Notes: generated by a model not told the origin, from the letters alone. DNA of 64,000 nt from Saprospiraceae bacterium (GCA_016715405.1 JADKAE010000003.1:62001-126000), one strand, 5' to 3'. Counted from the first letter of the stretch, positions 18,701-27,417 are shown. Numbers and translations are program-made.

Positions 18701-20420
18701 CCGGCGCCGGGATAAACCCCAGCGAGGTGCACTCACCCGTGCCGCTTGAGAGGTAGGATTCGGTGGCAATCACCGACACGGGGTCGGCGTTGATAGTGGG
18801 CGGCGTATCATCCAATACCCTGATAATTTGCAGGTTGTCATTGCCCTGACCATCCAGGGAAAAAAACATATTGCCACAGACATCGATTACGAACCAGGTG
18901 CGCAGGATCACAAAGCTGGTACTTGGATTGCCGCAAAATTGCAGCGTATCGTCCTGATAGGAATAAATCATACTACAGAGCGACTCGGTGACCAGGTTGG
19001 GTAACCCGGCTTTATCGGCTGCGGCGTTGGTAATAGACGGATCGGCCTGATATTCCTCACAGGAGAAGAGCACGTCGGAGGGGAAAACCAGTTGCGACTG
19101 GTTGCCCCGCGCGATATTGATTGTCTGCAACTTAGTGCGCATATTACCGACCGCATCAACGGCTTTCCAGGTGCGATAAATACGGGCTCGCGGGTTGCCG
19201 CAGGTATAGTATTGCCACTGGTCGGTATACGTCAGCGTTACGTTGGTACAATCGGTGGCGGTAGCCATCCCTGTGGCGGCTGGTTCCGAGGAGCCGTTAC
19301 AGGGTATCGTAATATCGGGTGGAGCGTTGAGGGTTGGTTGTGTAAGGTCTTTGACATTGATATTGGTGGTACAAAACAGGCCGCTGCACTCATCGTGCAC
19401 AACCCCCAGCAGGGTTTGTCCCGCATATTGGGCGGGAATAGTATTGCCCAGGTTCACGCCGTTTTGCGTAAGCACTTCTACATAATAAAAATCGAGCACA
19501 GGCGGGGTATTCGACAAAAGCAATTCGGGGATCACATTGACCACGCAGGAGGTGGGGTTTAGCGCTATATTGATACTGGTATTACAGGCCAGGCTCTGGG
19601 TAGAGCTTTGCAAATACACGTTTTGTTCAACGGTTATGGCGCATCCCGTTTGGTTGGCAGCCGTATCGGGCTGGGTACCTGCATTAAAGGTGTACCGCAC
19701 CCGGTAGTTGCCGGCGCCCAATTGGGAAGGAGAAAAAACTTGTGTGATATAGTTGGCGTTGTCAGACAACCTGGTTATCGACCAAAATTCGGATACGGGG
19801 TTGAGGGGGAAAATGTTATTGTCGAACGGCGAGGTAGCTTCACCGAATAACACAATATTGGGCGCGTTATCGCAATAGGCATCGTCGAGGTTGAGAATTT
19901 CGGGGTCGGGATAATAACAGGTATTAACAACCGGTCCGAATTGCTGGTTGGGATAAGCCGTTGGCGCTTCTGCCACGGCATAATAACCATTGGCATCGCG
20001 ATGGGCAAAACGAAGTACGTATACGCCTGTGGAGCCTATTTCAGGAATGAGGGTGCCCGGAAAGATAGGCGTCAGAGTGACCGGGTGCAGTACGCCCGAA
20101 GACTGGTATACCCGCCAGGTTTGCCCCGACACGCCGGTAGCGACGATCAGTTGGTCGTCAAATACACCTGCATTGGATTGGGAGCCATTTGGGATGGGCG
20201 ACACCGTGCGACACGAACAAGGCGTAATGATATCTATTGTGCCGTCACCGTTGAGGTCAAGGCCGTTTGCCGGGATCGAGTTGAGGTTTTCGAACGGCGC
20301 CACGAAATTGCCTGGCGTGGCAAATTGTACCATATCGGGTGGCTGGACAGCCGCATAGGTGTTTTTATTTATAAAAAACAACCCGCAACATGCCAGTATA
20401 AAGCAAGTAAATTTAGGCAT
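15765..20420 (-). CDS. Very large T9SS surface protein with HYR/Ig-like, dockerin-like and cohesin-like domains
   Basis: 1551 residues in one intact frame. Signal peptide MPKFTCFILACCGLFFINKN. Residues about 50-1150 are a series of cysteine-containing Ig-like/HYR-like modules with repeated phrases such as DITIPCNGSSEP, ACGNVSTLTGTLSVTDELPPV and TWTATDNPFNQPR. Near 1160-1205 is a carboxypeptidase-regulatory-like fold (VEGHVLNEEGEG-type; IEGHVLNEEGEGIAEARVVL). A type I dockerin-like pair follows (DHDNGVTTLDLVFITRHIL and DANRSGTISTQDVIAIRRVIL), then a cohesin-like domain (YRISFAASFPVAGCQLGLSW) and a type A T9SS sorting domain ending SDVKKVVILDK. It should be exported across the outer membrane. 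A role in adhesion or a surface scaffold is inference. It has a convergent terminator downstream and a long leader upstream. Confidence 0.85.
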   Translation of the reverse strand: MPKFTCFILACCGLFFINKNTYAAVQPPDMVQFATPGNFVAPFENLNSIPANGLDLNGDGTIDIITPCSCRTVSPIPNGSQSNAGVFDDQLIVATGVSGQTWRVYQSSGVLHPVTLTPIFPGTLIPEIGSTGVYVLRFAHRDANGYYAVAEAPTAYPNQQFGPVVNTCYYPDPEILNLDDAYCDNAPNIVLFGEATSPFDNNIFPLNPVSEFWSITRLSDNANYITQVFSPSQLGAGNYRVRYTFNAGTQPDTAANQTGCAITVEQNVYLQSSTQSLACNTSINIALNPTSCVVNVIPELLLSNTPPVLDFYYVEVLTQNGVNLGNTIPAQYAGQTLLGVVHDECSGLFCTTNINVKDLTQPTLNAPPDITIPCNGSSEPAATGMATATDCTNVTLTYTDQWQYYTCGNPRARIYRTWKAVDAVGNMRTKLQTINIARGNQSQLVFPSDVLFSCEEYQADPSITNAAADKAGLPNLVTESLCSMIYSYQDDTLQFCGNPSTSFVILRTWFVIDVCGNMFFSLDGQGNDNLQIIRVLDDTPPTINADPVSVIATESYLSSGTGECTSLGFIPAPVVEDPCNTTSVKIYTPLGEAIYVNGVDGAAGANIPAPGLPLGDHEIIYEATDACGNVSTLTGTLSVTDELPPVMICDVNLNISLNSIGYGSLFPGDIDEGSRDECCLDSLKLKLLDEPDSLFRDRIDFYCTNEIVEVVLRATDCYGNFNECQATVDVGDRVRPYVVSGVAPNINIPCSADYSAYLNEEFNAPVFGDNCNFSVDFEVEEDVDLCGIGTLTRTWTATDNPFNQPRVVTQTITIQPVYNYTLVVAEDTEVNCDALSFPDFGLLGAGCDSVEAFVTHEILTDPGHPSCYQIRRLHHVVNWCEYDGISDPLPLERRDGPDFDNEVGDSYTIRSDGNRIYRVLLGGDIDMGPSTGYYVYEQLIYVYDPFPARVTYDTLAPVCANADNCTGELSLQFTVEDDCEGEVTLFHSLNLYNDDIVTDVFGTLTDQGNGFYLIEGAYPEGDHSIFVSVFDACGNLSQYMLPFSIQDCTPPELQCLDTLVVTLPDENGALVAADALIAQSVEDCGVIFFSFDEAGTITDILYNCDSLGLHPLEVWGVNASGQQTSCQTIVSVEAPLPLCADLWKIEGHVLNEEGEGIAEARVVLTGPVAGSDTTGIDGLYAFPNLPQADGYKVEPGKNIDHDNGVTTLDLVFITRHILGTQQLPSPYKIIAADANRSGTISTQDVIAIRRVILSIDTVFGANTSWRFVPEQYVFPDTANPFQENFPESVILEMLDSDTMIHFVGIKTGDVNGSANPAGFLSLESRNTSQALLLQATDEWLVEGQTYRISFAASFPVAGCQLGLSWNPAALQWLGIPDDSEVPPGYWGLHRTSEGLALLSWNAQGTDRQPVFEMEFTALKSMKLSEALQIAPPSRMNPEAYWWEDNGLLNTGLVALDFTQEAPADKTAWMTIRPNPFSQYADVVFQIPISQQVTLDILDASGRLLKRQKAHYEAGLHHWRIDREGLPANGVLLCRLQSDIFSDVKKVVILDK

Positions 20421-20639
20421 AGCACTTCTCCTTTAAGACGAAAAAAAACGCGGTAGCAAGCGGCCATAAGCCATTTGCCGTTGAATTAACGCAACAACGC
20501 TTGCTCAGTTTAGCGAAAAACAAGTGTGGTAATGCATTGGGTTAAGGGCATAGACATAGTGCCGGGGCGGGACAAAATGGAGTGTTTTGCCGTTCATATG
20601 CTCATAGGATTAAGGGATGACCAAAAAAATCTCTATAAG

Positions 20640-20668
20640 CAAAGTTAGAAAAAAAAAGATATATCAAA
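20640..20668 (-). promoter_or_regulatory. Candidate promoter for the 1551-residue T9SS protein
   Basis: On the minus strand TTTG (20665-20668) and TAACTTTG (20640-20647) are 17 bp apart. The gene starts at 20420, so the leader would be about 210 nt, long for this window; moderate support only. Confidence 0.4.
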
Positions 20669-20704
20669 TAAAAAAAACCGCAATATGCCAAGTCATTGCG
20701 GTTT
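20668..20704 (-). terminator. Terminator of the winged-helix gene
   Basis: Minus-strand stem AAACCGCAATGAC / ATATTGCGGTTT followed by a run of eight T. Confidence 0.8.
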
Positions 20705-20746
20705 CCATGTATCATTCAACGGCTAAATGTTTCGCGCCCTTGTTAG

Positions 20747-21073
20747 TTATTGTTCATGTGATGAGGGTACGTCAGCGTTCGTTTTTCCAAGTTTGTGCGC
20801 TACGGCATAGATGCGCAGCAAACGGTGGTGGTTGAGGCAATAAAACACTTCACCGTCGTTATATGTCTTTTGGTAAACGAGCCTGGCCCCCATCAAACTG
20901 CACAAGCGATCTTCGATCTCTTCTGCGTCAATGGCCAATTGCAAGGAAAGGTCCAACAATCTCATCATACCGTTTTCGCGTAGCGCTTCAATAATGGCAT
21001 TGTTTCTACAATCCGTAAGTGATTGAAGCACAGACCAGGCATTTTCCAAAACCTGGTTACTTGTTTGAGTCAT
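20747..21073 (-). CDS. Winged-helix (ArsR-like) transcriptional regulator
   Basis: 108 residues from MTQTSNQVLENAWSVLQSLTD. RNNAIIEALRENGMMRLLDLSLQLAIDAEEIEDRLCSLMGARLVYQKTYNDGEVFYCLNHHRLLRIY gives helix-turn-helix then a beta wing (VYQKTYNDGEVFYCL), the layout of ArsR/SmtB-type regulators. The start is decided by the promoter: TATCTTTG lies at 21081-21088, so the longer frame from 21097 would begin upstream of the transcription start. No metal-binding ELCVC motif is present, so a metal sensor is unlikely. It is 190 bp from tryptophanase on the same strand; whether it controls it is unknown. Confidence 0.7.
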   Translation of the reverse strand: MTQTSNQVLENAWSVLQSLTDCRNNAIIEALRENGMMRLLDLSLQLAIDAEEIEDRLCSLMGARLVYQKTYNDGEVFYCLNHHRLLRIYAVAHKLGKTNADVPSSHEQ

Positions 21074-21080
21074 AGTGTTC

Positions 21081-21088
21081 CAAAGATA
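21081..21088 (-). promoter_or_regulatory. -7 box TATCTTTG of the winged-helix gene
   Basis: Only 7 bp from the ATG at 21073, so the mRNA is nearly or fully leaderless. Confidence 0.65.
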
Positions 21089-21263
21089 CATATGCAAGAT
21101 GTTTGCAAGGGTTTACCTGTAAAAGAGAGCCTCTCAAAGCCCCTTCAAGTATTTGGGAATATGTATCTAAAGTAGTTCAACTGTTTCTTTTCAAGGCTTT
21201 GTACGTGGATACCGGCATTATGTTTCAGTTGAAAAAAAAAAGTTTGATTATTTATTATCCTCC

Positions 21264-22639
21264 TCATACCGGTTCGAAATGGGCTGTGAAATGCCGCAGG
21301 AATTTCATTTCCTGGATGATACGGTAGCCACGGGTTTTTTCGCGTTGCTGCAGCACTTTTTCGAATACTTCGGTTACATAATCGATATGGCTTTGGGTAT
21401 ATACCCGCCGTGGAATAGCCAGCCTCACCAATTCGCGGGTAGCGGGGATGAGGTTGCCGGCATCGTCGTATTTGCCAAACATCACCGAGCCGATTTCTAC
21501 GGATCGCACGCCGCCGATGAGAAAAAGTTCGCACACCAGCGATTGGCCGGGGTACTGATGCACAGGGATGTGGGGTATAGCCGGTGCGCATCCACGTATA
21601 CCGCGTGGCCGCCGATGGGATACAAAACCGGAATGCCCAGCGCCCTGATTTTATTGCCCAGATAGGCCGTGCTGCTGATGCGGTAGTGCAGATAATCGGG
21701 GTCGAAGCCTTCTTCGAGGCCCACCGCAATAGCTTCCATATCGCGCCCGGCGAGTCCGCCATAGGTGGTAAATCCTTCGGTGATAATCAGCATAGAAGTG
21801 CAGGCATTGGCCATGTCGCCATGGCGAAGTGTGAGGAAGCCGCCCATGTTGACAAGCGCGTCTTTTTTGGCGCTCATCACGCAGGCATCGGCCAGGTCGC
21901 ACATCGCCCTGCCGATTTCCAGGTAGGAATATTGCTCCATGCCGGGTTCTTTGTGGCGCACGAAATAGCTGTTTTCCGCCAGCCGGCACATATCAAGGAT
22001 GAAGAGGATATTTTCCCTGCTGCAGATATCGGCGACTGCCCTGGCATTGGCCATGCTCACCGGCTGTCCGCCGCCGCTGTTATTGGTTACGGTAAGGATC
22101 ACCCCGGCAATATTCGACACGCCGTACTCGTGGATAGCTTGCTCCAGCTTGTCGAGGTCGAGATTTCCCTTGAAAGGCACATCGCTATCTTCGTCGGCTG
22201 CTTCCTGGCAGGGCAAATCGACGGCTTTTGCGCCTGTGTATTCGATATTGGCGCGGGTGGTGTCGAAGTGCGTATTCGAAATGAATACTTTGCCGGGGCC
22301 TCCGAGATAGTTGTACAGGATTCTTTCGGCTGCCCTGCCCTGGTGCGTAGGCAGGATGTAGGGCATGCCCGTGACCCGGTGCACAGCCTCCTCAAACCGC
22401 TCCCAGCTCGAAGCGCCTGCATACGACTCGTCGCGCATCATGATGGCCGCCCATTGGCGGTTGCTCATGGCCGATGTGCCCGAGTCGGTAAGCATGTCAA
22501 TGAGTACTTCGCTGGAAGAGAGCAGGAAAGGATTGTACCAGGCTTTTTCGAGGTATTTGATCCGCTCGGCTTCGGTGCTCATGCGCAACGGCTCCACCAT
22601 TTTGATGCGGAAGGGTTCGATGGTAGTTTTGAATGACAT
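21264..22639 (-). CDS. tnaA: Tryptophanase (tryptophan indole-lyase; one frameshift in this sequence)
   Basis: PLP enzyme that splits tryptophan to indole, pyruvate and ammonia. The start is ATG 22639 (MSFKTTIEPFRIKMVEPLRM). LTDSGTSAMS, PTHQGRAAE, SMANARAV and SAKKDALVNMGG (PLP lysine K259) are family motifs. It resembles tyrosine phenol-lyase overall, but two specificity sites favour tryptophanase: NTHFDTT has Asp where phenol-lyases have Thr, and GVRSVEIGSVMFG has Ile where phenol-lyases have the substrate-binding Arg. The reading frame breaks at the G4 at 21572-21575; one added base joins it to the C-terminal 99 residues (VHQYPGQSLVCELFLIGG...FLRHFTAHFEPV). Divergent from the protease gene, with 17 bp between starts. 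Confidence 0.85.
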
Positions 22640-22656
22640 ATGGTTGATTATCTGGT

Positions 22657-24294
22657 ATGGCCGAAAGTAAAGATTTTTTTTATCCGGGCGATGAGGAAAG
22701 TCGGTTGTTATCCGTTGTCGGTTGTCGGTTACGTTGTCGGTTGTCCGTTGAAAAAGACCCTGCACAGGAAAGCGGGGGAGAAAAACGTCCACAAGAGGGG
22801 CAAGGCGGCACAGGGCAAAATCCTTTGCTGAAGCTGTTGCCATTTCTTTTATTATTTGTTTTTAAAAAGCCTAAACTGCTGATACCCCTGTTGGCAATTG
22901 CAGCAGTTGGGTATTTTTTCCTGGGGGGCAAAGAAATGTTCGGCGGCAGCAGCCGTAGTATGCCCTCCGATGAAACCTTCAGCCTGGGCGCCACGCTCGA
23001 TCAGGAGCGCTTCGACAAAGCAGAAGTTTTTGAGCCACTGGCCTACGGTTACAGCGGTAATAGCTTGCCCCCTGCTGCCTCCTTGCGCAAATATTGTCCC
23101 AAGCCGCTGCACCAGGGGCGCCAGGGCTCTTGTGTGGGATGGGCAAGTGCTTACGCTGCCCGAACGATCCAACAAGCCCGTGCCACCGGCAACGACCCCA
23201 ACAGCATTGCCTTTAGTCCGGCTTACCTCTACAACCAGATAGCCCTCGAAGGCTGCCAGGGCGCGTACATGCTCGAAGCCATGAAAACGATGAAAGACCG
23301 GGGCGCCTTGCCGCTCAAACAATTCGGCTACGACGACAGCTCTTGCGATAATTATCCGAGCGACCGTGCAGTGGAAGTTGGCCGCCAATATACTATCAAA
23401 GGATACAACCGCCTTACGCTCAACCACGATAATTATACGCCCGATATTATGGCTATCAAACAAAACCTGGCCCAGGGAGCGCCGGTGGTGATAGGCATGA
23501 TGGTCGGCGGTTCGTTTATGACCAATATGCGCAATCAGAAAATGTGGTTCCCCACGCAACGCGACCGCGCGATGTCGGGTTATAGCGGCCACGCGATGTG
23601 TGTGGTTGGTTATGACGATAATATGCAGGGCGGCGCTTTTCAATTAATGAACAGTTGGGGAGAAGAATGGGGCGACCGCGGTTTTGCCTGGGTACGCTAC
23701 CCCGATTTCGAGCACTTTGTGAAGGAATCCTACGGCCTTTACCCTATGGGCAGCAGCCAGCAGTTTGACCCCGGAAAAATGGCGGTAGAATTCGGTCTGC
23801 TCGATATTAACACCCAAAATACAATCGCACTCCAGCAAAAGGAAGATATCGTTTTTCAAACGGTCAAGCCCATCCGCAAGGGTGATAAATTTAAGGTGCT
23901 GGTGGCCAATTCGATCGAGTGTTATATTTATGTTTTCGGGCAGGAGACCGACGGTTCGAGCTACGTGCTGTTCCCATATACCGACAAGCATTCGCCTTAT
24001 TGCGGCATTACGGGCACGCGACTGTTTCCCAAGGATTACTCCATGAAGGCCGACGAACTCGGCTCTACCGATTATATGGCGGTGGTAGTCTCCAAGACGG
24101 CTATCGATTTCAAACAGTTCAATAAAGCCCTCAATATGAGTACCCAGCGCACTTACGCCGGCAAACTCCGCGAGGCGCTGGCCAATCAGCGCATCACTGA
24201 TGTGAAATTCCAGGCCGGCAAGACGATTGCTTTCGAGGCTAACGCCAAGGATAAAAATGCAGTGGGCGTGGTGATTGCGTTGGAGAAACGGTAA
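22657..24294 (+). CDS. Papain-like (C1A) cysteine protease with membrane anchor and DUF4384-like domain
   Basis: 545 residues. Catalytic triad seen: Cys159 in HQGRQGSCVGWASAYAA, His312 in YSGHAMCVVGYDD, Asn332 in LMNSWGEEWGDRGFAWV. One membrane segment near residues 60-92 (LPFLLLFVFKKPKLLIPLLA) puts the protease outside the cytoplasm. After the protease domain, residues about 385-545 (DKFKVLVANSIECYIYVFGQ; YVLFPYTDKHSPY; YMAVVVSKTAIDF) match the DUF4384 type often fused to caspase-like or papain-like domains. Residues about 15-32 (SRLLSVVGCRLRCRLS) are coded by a GTTGTCG heptamer array, so either the N-terminus is built from repeat or the true start lies after it. The gene ends at the border of the next repeat element. 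Confidence 0.82.
   Translation: MAESKDFFYPGDEESRLLSVVGCRLRCRLSVEKDPAQESGGEKRPQEGQGGTGQNPLLKLLPFLLLFVFKKPKLLIPLLAIAAVGYFFLGGKEMFGGSSRSMPSDETFSLGATLDQERFDKAEVFEPLAYGYSGNSLPPAASLRKYCPKPLHQGRQGSCVGWASAYAARTIQQARATGNDPNSIAFSPAYLYNQIALEGCQGAYMLEAMKTMKDRGALPLKQFGYDDSSCDNYPSDRAVEVGRQYTIKGYNRLTLNHDNYTPDIMAIKQNLAQGAPVVIGMMVGGSFMTNMRNQKMWFPTQRDRAMSGYSGHAMCVVGYDDNMQGGAFQLMNSWGEEWGDRGFAWVRYPDFEHFVKESYGLYPMGSSQQFDPGKMAVEFGLLDINTQNTIALQQKEDIVFQTVKPIRKGDKFKVLVANSIECYIYVFGQETDGSSYVLFPYTDKHSPYCGITGTRLFPKDYSMKADELGSTDYMAVVVSKTAIDFKQFNKALNMSTQRTYAGKLREALANQRITDVKFQAGKTIAFEANAKDKNAVGVVIALEKR
22699..22750 (+). repeat. GTTGTCG heptamers inside or in front of the protease gene
   Basis: GTTATCC, GTTGTCG, GTTGTCG, GTTAC, GTTGTCG, GTTGTCC, GTTG: a left arm of the GTTNTCN family with no promoter core and no right arm, in the first 32 codons of the annotated frame. 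Confidence 0.8.
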
Positions 24295-24554
24295 ATCCGT
24301 TGTCGGTTGTCCGTTCTCTGTTATCGGTTCTCGGTTCTCTGTTATCCGTTGTCCGTTCTCCGTTGTCTGTTCCTTACCTTTGCCAGTTAAACTTAACCGA
24401 GAACAGAGAACAGAGAACAGAGAACAGAAAACAGAGAACAGAAAACAGAGAACAGAGAACAGAGAAAACGGACAGAAACAGAGAACAGAGAACAGAGAAC
24501 AGAGAACAGAGAACAGAAAACAGAAAACAGAGAACAGAGAACAGAGAACAGAGA
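24295..24554 (+). repeat. Promoter-bearing inverted heptamer element between convergent stop codons
   Basis: Occupies the gap from the protease stop (24292-24294) to the exonuclease stop (24555-24557) exactly. The left arm has ten heptamers of the GTTNTCN form in phase (24299-24368). The core is GTTCCTTACCTTTGCCAGTT, with -7 box TACCTTTG at 24375-24382. The right arm of about 160 bp has heptamers AACAGAG and AACAGAA with a few interruptions. The promoter points into the 3' end of the exonuclease gene, so it would make antisense RNA to it. A 187-codon plus-strand frame through the arm is low-complexity (TENREQR repeats) and not a credible gene. Confidence 0.9.
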
Positions 24555-25095
24555 TCACCACCGCCAAACATCGAGGTGTTTCACAAAAATTTTGGCCAGG
24601 TTGCGGGCGTCGTCGATGCCGCGATGGGGGGTACCGGTAAATTCGTATCCCTCGGCTGTGAGGGCTGCTTTGAGGCCGCGACGGGTGCGCAGGCGTTTGA
24701 TATCGTGGTATTGCTGTTTGAGGTTGATATGATGTTCGACCCAGTCTTCTTCCATATCGTGCAGGCGGCAATCCTGGATGAACATTTTTTATCAAAACTA
24801 CCCCAGGAGCAAAGCAGATATTCCTCGTCAAAATCTCGGCCCAATCCTGAAAAGCTTCGATGACGGAGGGAAAAGTAGCGGCGCGTTCTACATCGGATTG
24901 CTTGATAGAGGTGAGTTGCTGGCAGAACAACGACAATTGCGGGTGAATAACCGGTTTGATAAACTTTGAAAAAGTGCCTTCCACTTCTCCGTATCGGTTG
25001 AGTTTAATCGCCCCTATCTCGATGATCTCCTGGACCATCGTGGGGGGCCGGCCCTCCCAGCACGTAGCTTCTAAATCGTAAATAATAAAATTCAT
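24555..25095 (-). CDS. Eri1/KapD-like 3'-5' exonuclease, DEDDh (two frameshifts in this sequence)
   Basis: The frame opens MNFIIYDLEATCWEGRPP with the DxE of motif ExoI (YDLEAT). IQEIIEIGAIKLN-type strand and the phrase LCSWGSFDKKMFIQDC (ExoII region) follow, and HRGIDDARNLAKI near the end is ExoIII with its His and Asp. This matches the Eri1/3'hExo group of RNA or DNA exonucleases, about 180 residues. The gene is broken in two places: near 24824 a G is missing (T-E-E-Y expected) and in the T6 at 24785-24790 one base is missing. After repair the three pieces join cleanly. It starts 12 bp after the acyltransferase stop, so it is last in the engB-acyltransferase-exonuclease operon. Confidence 0.8.
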
Positions 25096-25107
25096 AAGTA
25101 CCCGTCA

Positions 25108-26825
25108 TTAAACGATTCCTTCCTCCAACACTTCCATGTCGGCTACTTTTTTCCAGCTGATCTTTTTGTGTAAATCGTAATTCTCCAGCCGGTTGTGGTA
25201 AAAGTATAACAAATTGAAGCTGTCGCTTACCAAATGGCCTTTTTATTAAACCGCAGGGGTTTGGCAATGTGGTAAGTGCCCAGGCGATCTACGCCGTCTT
25301 TTATAATATCGGCAACGGGAAACCTCAGGCGTTCCGACAATTGGATGTCGCCTTGTTTTTCCATTTGAAACAACACTTCGAGCAGTTGTTCAATCGTGTC
25401 TTCCAGTTGTTCCATGTGGAAGATATATTCCTCTTCGGGCAGGCGCAACAGGCCGTACAAGTCGAGTTTGAGGTTTTGGCGCTTGAGCAGTTCGAAAGCG
25501 GCAAAAGCAGTGAGGTGGCTGCTCAATACCACGTTGTCTTTGTAGTAGCGCTGCACAATTTTTTCAGCCAGCATTTTGGTATATTCCGACTCGCGCTGGA
25601 GGTCTTCGGTAATCTTATTATTGGTAATAAAATACGACTTCACATCGATGGCGTTGCCGTACATGTCATAACTGTTACCCTGGTCATCCACGGGATTGCC
25701 CAGCACATCCATCGGCCGGCCGAATGACAAAGTGACTTCGTTGCCCTCAGAGAAAAACAACCAGGTAAACTTGACGACGTTCCAAAAGCTGTAGTGCTCT
25801 TCCTTTGATTTGAGATAGCGCTCTTTGCCCATCTGTTGCAGTTGCTGCTCGATCAGAAATTGGCCTTCCAACACGCAGTGATACCCCAGCACCAGTGGTA
25901 CAATGAATATTTTGGTGTCTTTGCCCGACTCGAACAGCGAACGCTGGGCTTCCATCACCGAAGCAAGCAAACCCAGCTTGAGTTTGTTTTCGAGCATGCC
26001 CGAACGCGAGCGGGTGCCGCCCGGAAAAAACAAGCTGTTGGTGCCCCGCTGGATCGACAGGTTGGACATCGCCTTGAGCGTTTCGAGATAAATGGCGTTT
26101 TTCTTGCGCCGGTCTACCCGGTATGCGCCAAGGCGATTCATAAAATAAGCGGTATAACCCGTATTGTACAGGTTGAGGCCCGCTCCATATGAAAAAGATG
26201 GTAGCCCTACGAACATATCCAGCGCATAGCCGATAAGGATAGAATCGAGATTGCTGGAATGCGTGGGCACGATGATTACCGTGCCTTTTTTCATCAGCTC
26301 CCGCACCTGATCTACCTGCCCCCTCACGATCATGTGGTCGGCCAGGCGGCGACGGCCTCCCAACAGACCCTTAATATTTTTTGCACCGACGGTATTGAGC
26401 AGCCGGGTAAAGAAAAAAGTGAGAAAACGCCTGGCAAAGAGGAAGGTCTTAATCCCGAAGGTGCCCACGATCTCTTCTGAGTAGCGGTGAATGATCTGGC
26501 GCAGCATTTCTTCGTTGCTTTTGGCCGCCTCCATCTCGCCGCGGTCGAGCGAAGTGGACACCAGCTTTTTGCTGATGCGCCGCCAGAATTGCCGCTCATT
26601 GGGGGGGTCTACCTTCCAGGGTTCTTCTTTGATGCGGATGCGCTCCATGAAAATCGTCTTGGCTATCAGGTCGCTCACCTGCGCCGTGGGTTGGCGCAGC
26701 AGGCGGCCCAGGGTAAATTCGTCGATCTCCTGTACAAACCGCCTGCGGTCATCGTGCAGTTTGTATATCGGCCAATCCTCGATATCGGGGATCACGTGCG
26801 GATATATTTTTGTGCCCTCACTCAT
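25108..26825 (-). CDS. Glycerolipid acyltransferase, PlsB/PlsC superfamily (one frameshift in this sequence)
   Basis: Begins MSEGTKIYPHVIPDIEDWP. The acyltransferase motifs are in order: HX4D in VPTHSSNLDSILIG, the substrate loop FMNRLGAYRVDRR, GGTRSRSG in SLFFPGGTRSRSGML, and IVPLVLGYH. It should acylate glycerol 3-phosphate or a lysophospholipid at the inner membrane. The N-terminal 150 residues and the long C-terminal helical region are typical of the large Bacteroidota form. The annotated frame stops at 25227 after RFNKKAIW, but one more T at 25232-25234 (T3 to T4 on the coding strand) continues to LVSDSFNLLYFYHNRLENY...EEGIV and a stop at 25108. It overlaps engB by 8 bp. Confidence 0.82.
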
Positions 26826-27417
26826 TGGCCTTGTTTATGTTGGCGATATAACCGAGTATGTCTTCACGCCCCAGATTTGTAAGGGCGGAAGTGACAAAAT
26901 GCTGCGGTAGCGTTTCCCAGTGCTGGAGCAAGGCCTTTTGAAAGAGGTCTATCTGACGCTGGCATTGCAATTTTGACATCCGGTCGGTTTTGGTAAATAA
27001 TAAAACAAACGGCACACCTTTTTGCCCCAGCCAATTCACAAATTCAAGGTCGATTTTTTGTGGGGGAATATTGGCATCTATTAACACAAATGCGCACTGC
27101 AAAGTTTTTCGTTCTAACAAATATTGTTCTATCATTTTCCCCCAGCTATCGCGGGTTTTCTTGGATACCTTGGCAAAGCCGTAGCCGGGCAGGTCAATCA
27201 GGTGCCAGGTTTCGTTGATCAGGTAGAAGTTAAGTGTCTGGGTTTTGCCGGGTTTATTCGACACCCTGGCCAGTTCTTTGCGGTTGCACAGCATGTTGAT
27301 GAGCGAAGACTTTCCCACATTGGAGCGCCCGATAAACGCGTATTCCAGTTTACCGTCTTTCGGACAAATCGCCTCCCGCGGAAAACTGCCCATATATGCT
27401 GCCGACTTGATATTCAT
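26818..27417 (-). CDS. engB: Ribosome biogenesis GTPase EngB/YsxC
   Basis: 199 residues from ATG 27417 (MNIKSAAYMGSFPREA); the open frame extends further upstream but the extra part is the shadow of the divergent beta-barrel gene. P-loop GRSNVGKSS (residues 30-38), switch II DLPGYGFAKV, and TKTD of G4 are visible, with ALTNLGREDI near the end as G5. EngB is an essential GTPase of late 50S subunit assembly. Its stop overlaps the start of the acyltransferase by 8 bp, so the genes are translationally coupled. Confidence 0.92.
   Translation of the reverse strand: MNIKSAAYMGSFPREAICPKDGKLEYAFIGRSNVGKSSLINMLCNRKELARVSNKPGKTQTLNFYLINETWHLIDLPGYGFAKVSKKTRDSWGKMIEQYLLERKTLQCAFVLIDANIPPQKIDLEFVNWLGQKGVPFVLLFTKTDRMSKLQCQRQIDLFQKALLQHWETLPQHFVTSALTNLGREDILGYIANINKANE

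Larger units (their letters stand above)
20421..20746. other. Non-coding gap with a terminator and a candidate promoter
   Basis: 326 bp without a supported gene. It holds the terminator of the winged-helix gene (20668-20704) and a TAACTTTG box (20640-20647, minus) that may drive the 1551-residue gene with a leader of about 200 nt. Short plus-strand frames here are AT-rich and unlike real proteins. Confidence 0.6.

Noticed and set aside
20617..20835. 72-codon plus-strand frame with a lysine-rich start
   Set aside because: It overlaps the terminator and the antisense of the winged-helix gene.
21264..21563. Separate short gene downstream of tryptophanase
   Set aside because: It is the C-terminal 99 residues of tryptophanase after a one-base loss.
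21264..22639. Tyrosine phenol-lyase rather than tryptophanase
   Set aside because: The phenol-lyase Thr and Arg specificity residues are replaced by Asp and Ile as in tryptophanases.
22640..22843. N-terminal extension of tryptophanase
   Set aside because: It is antisense to the protease gene and to GTTGTCG repeats; MSFKTTIEPF at 22639 matches the family start.
24300..24863. 187-codon plus-strand open frame full of TENREQR repeats
   Set aside because: It is the translation of the AACAGAG array (three heptamers make seven codons) and then the antisense of the exonuclease; no protein-like composition.
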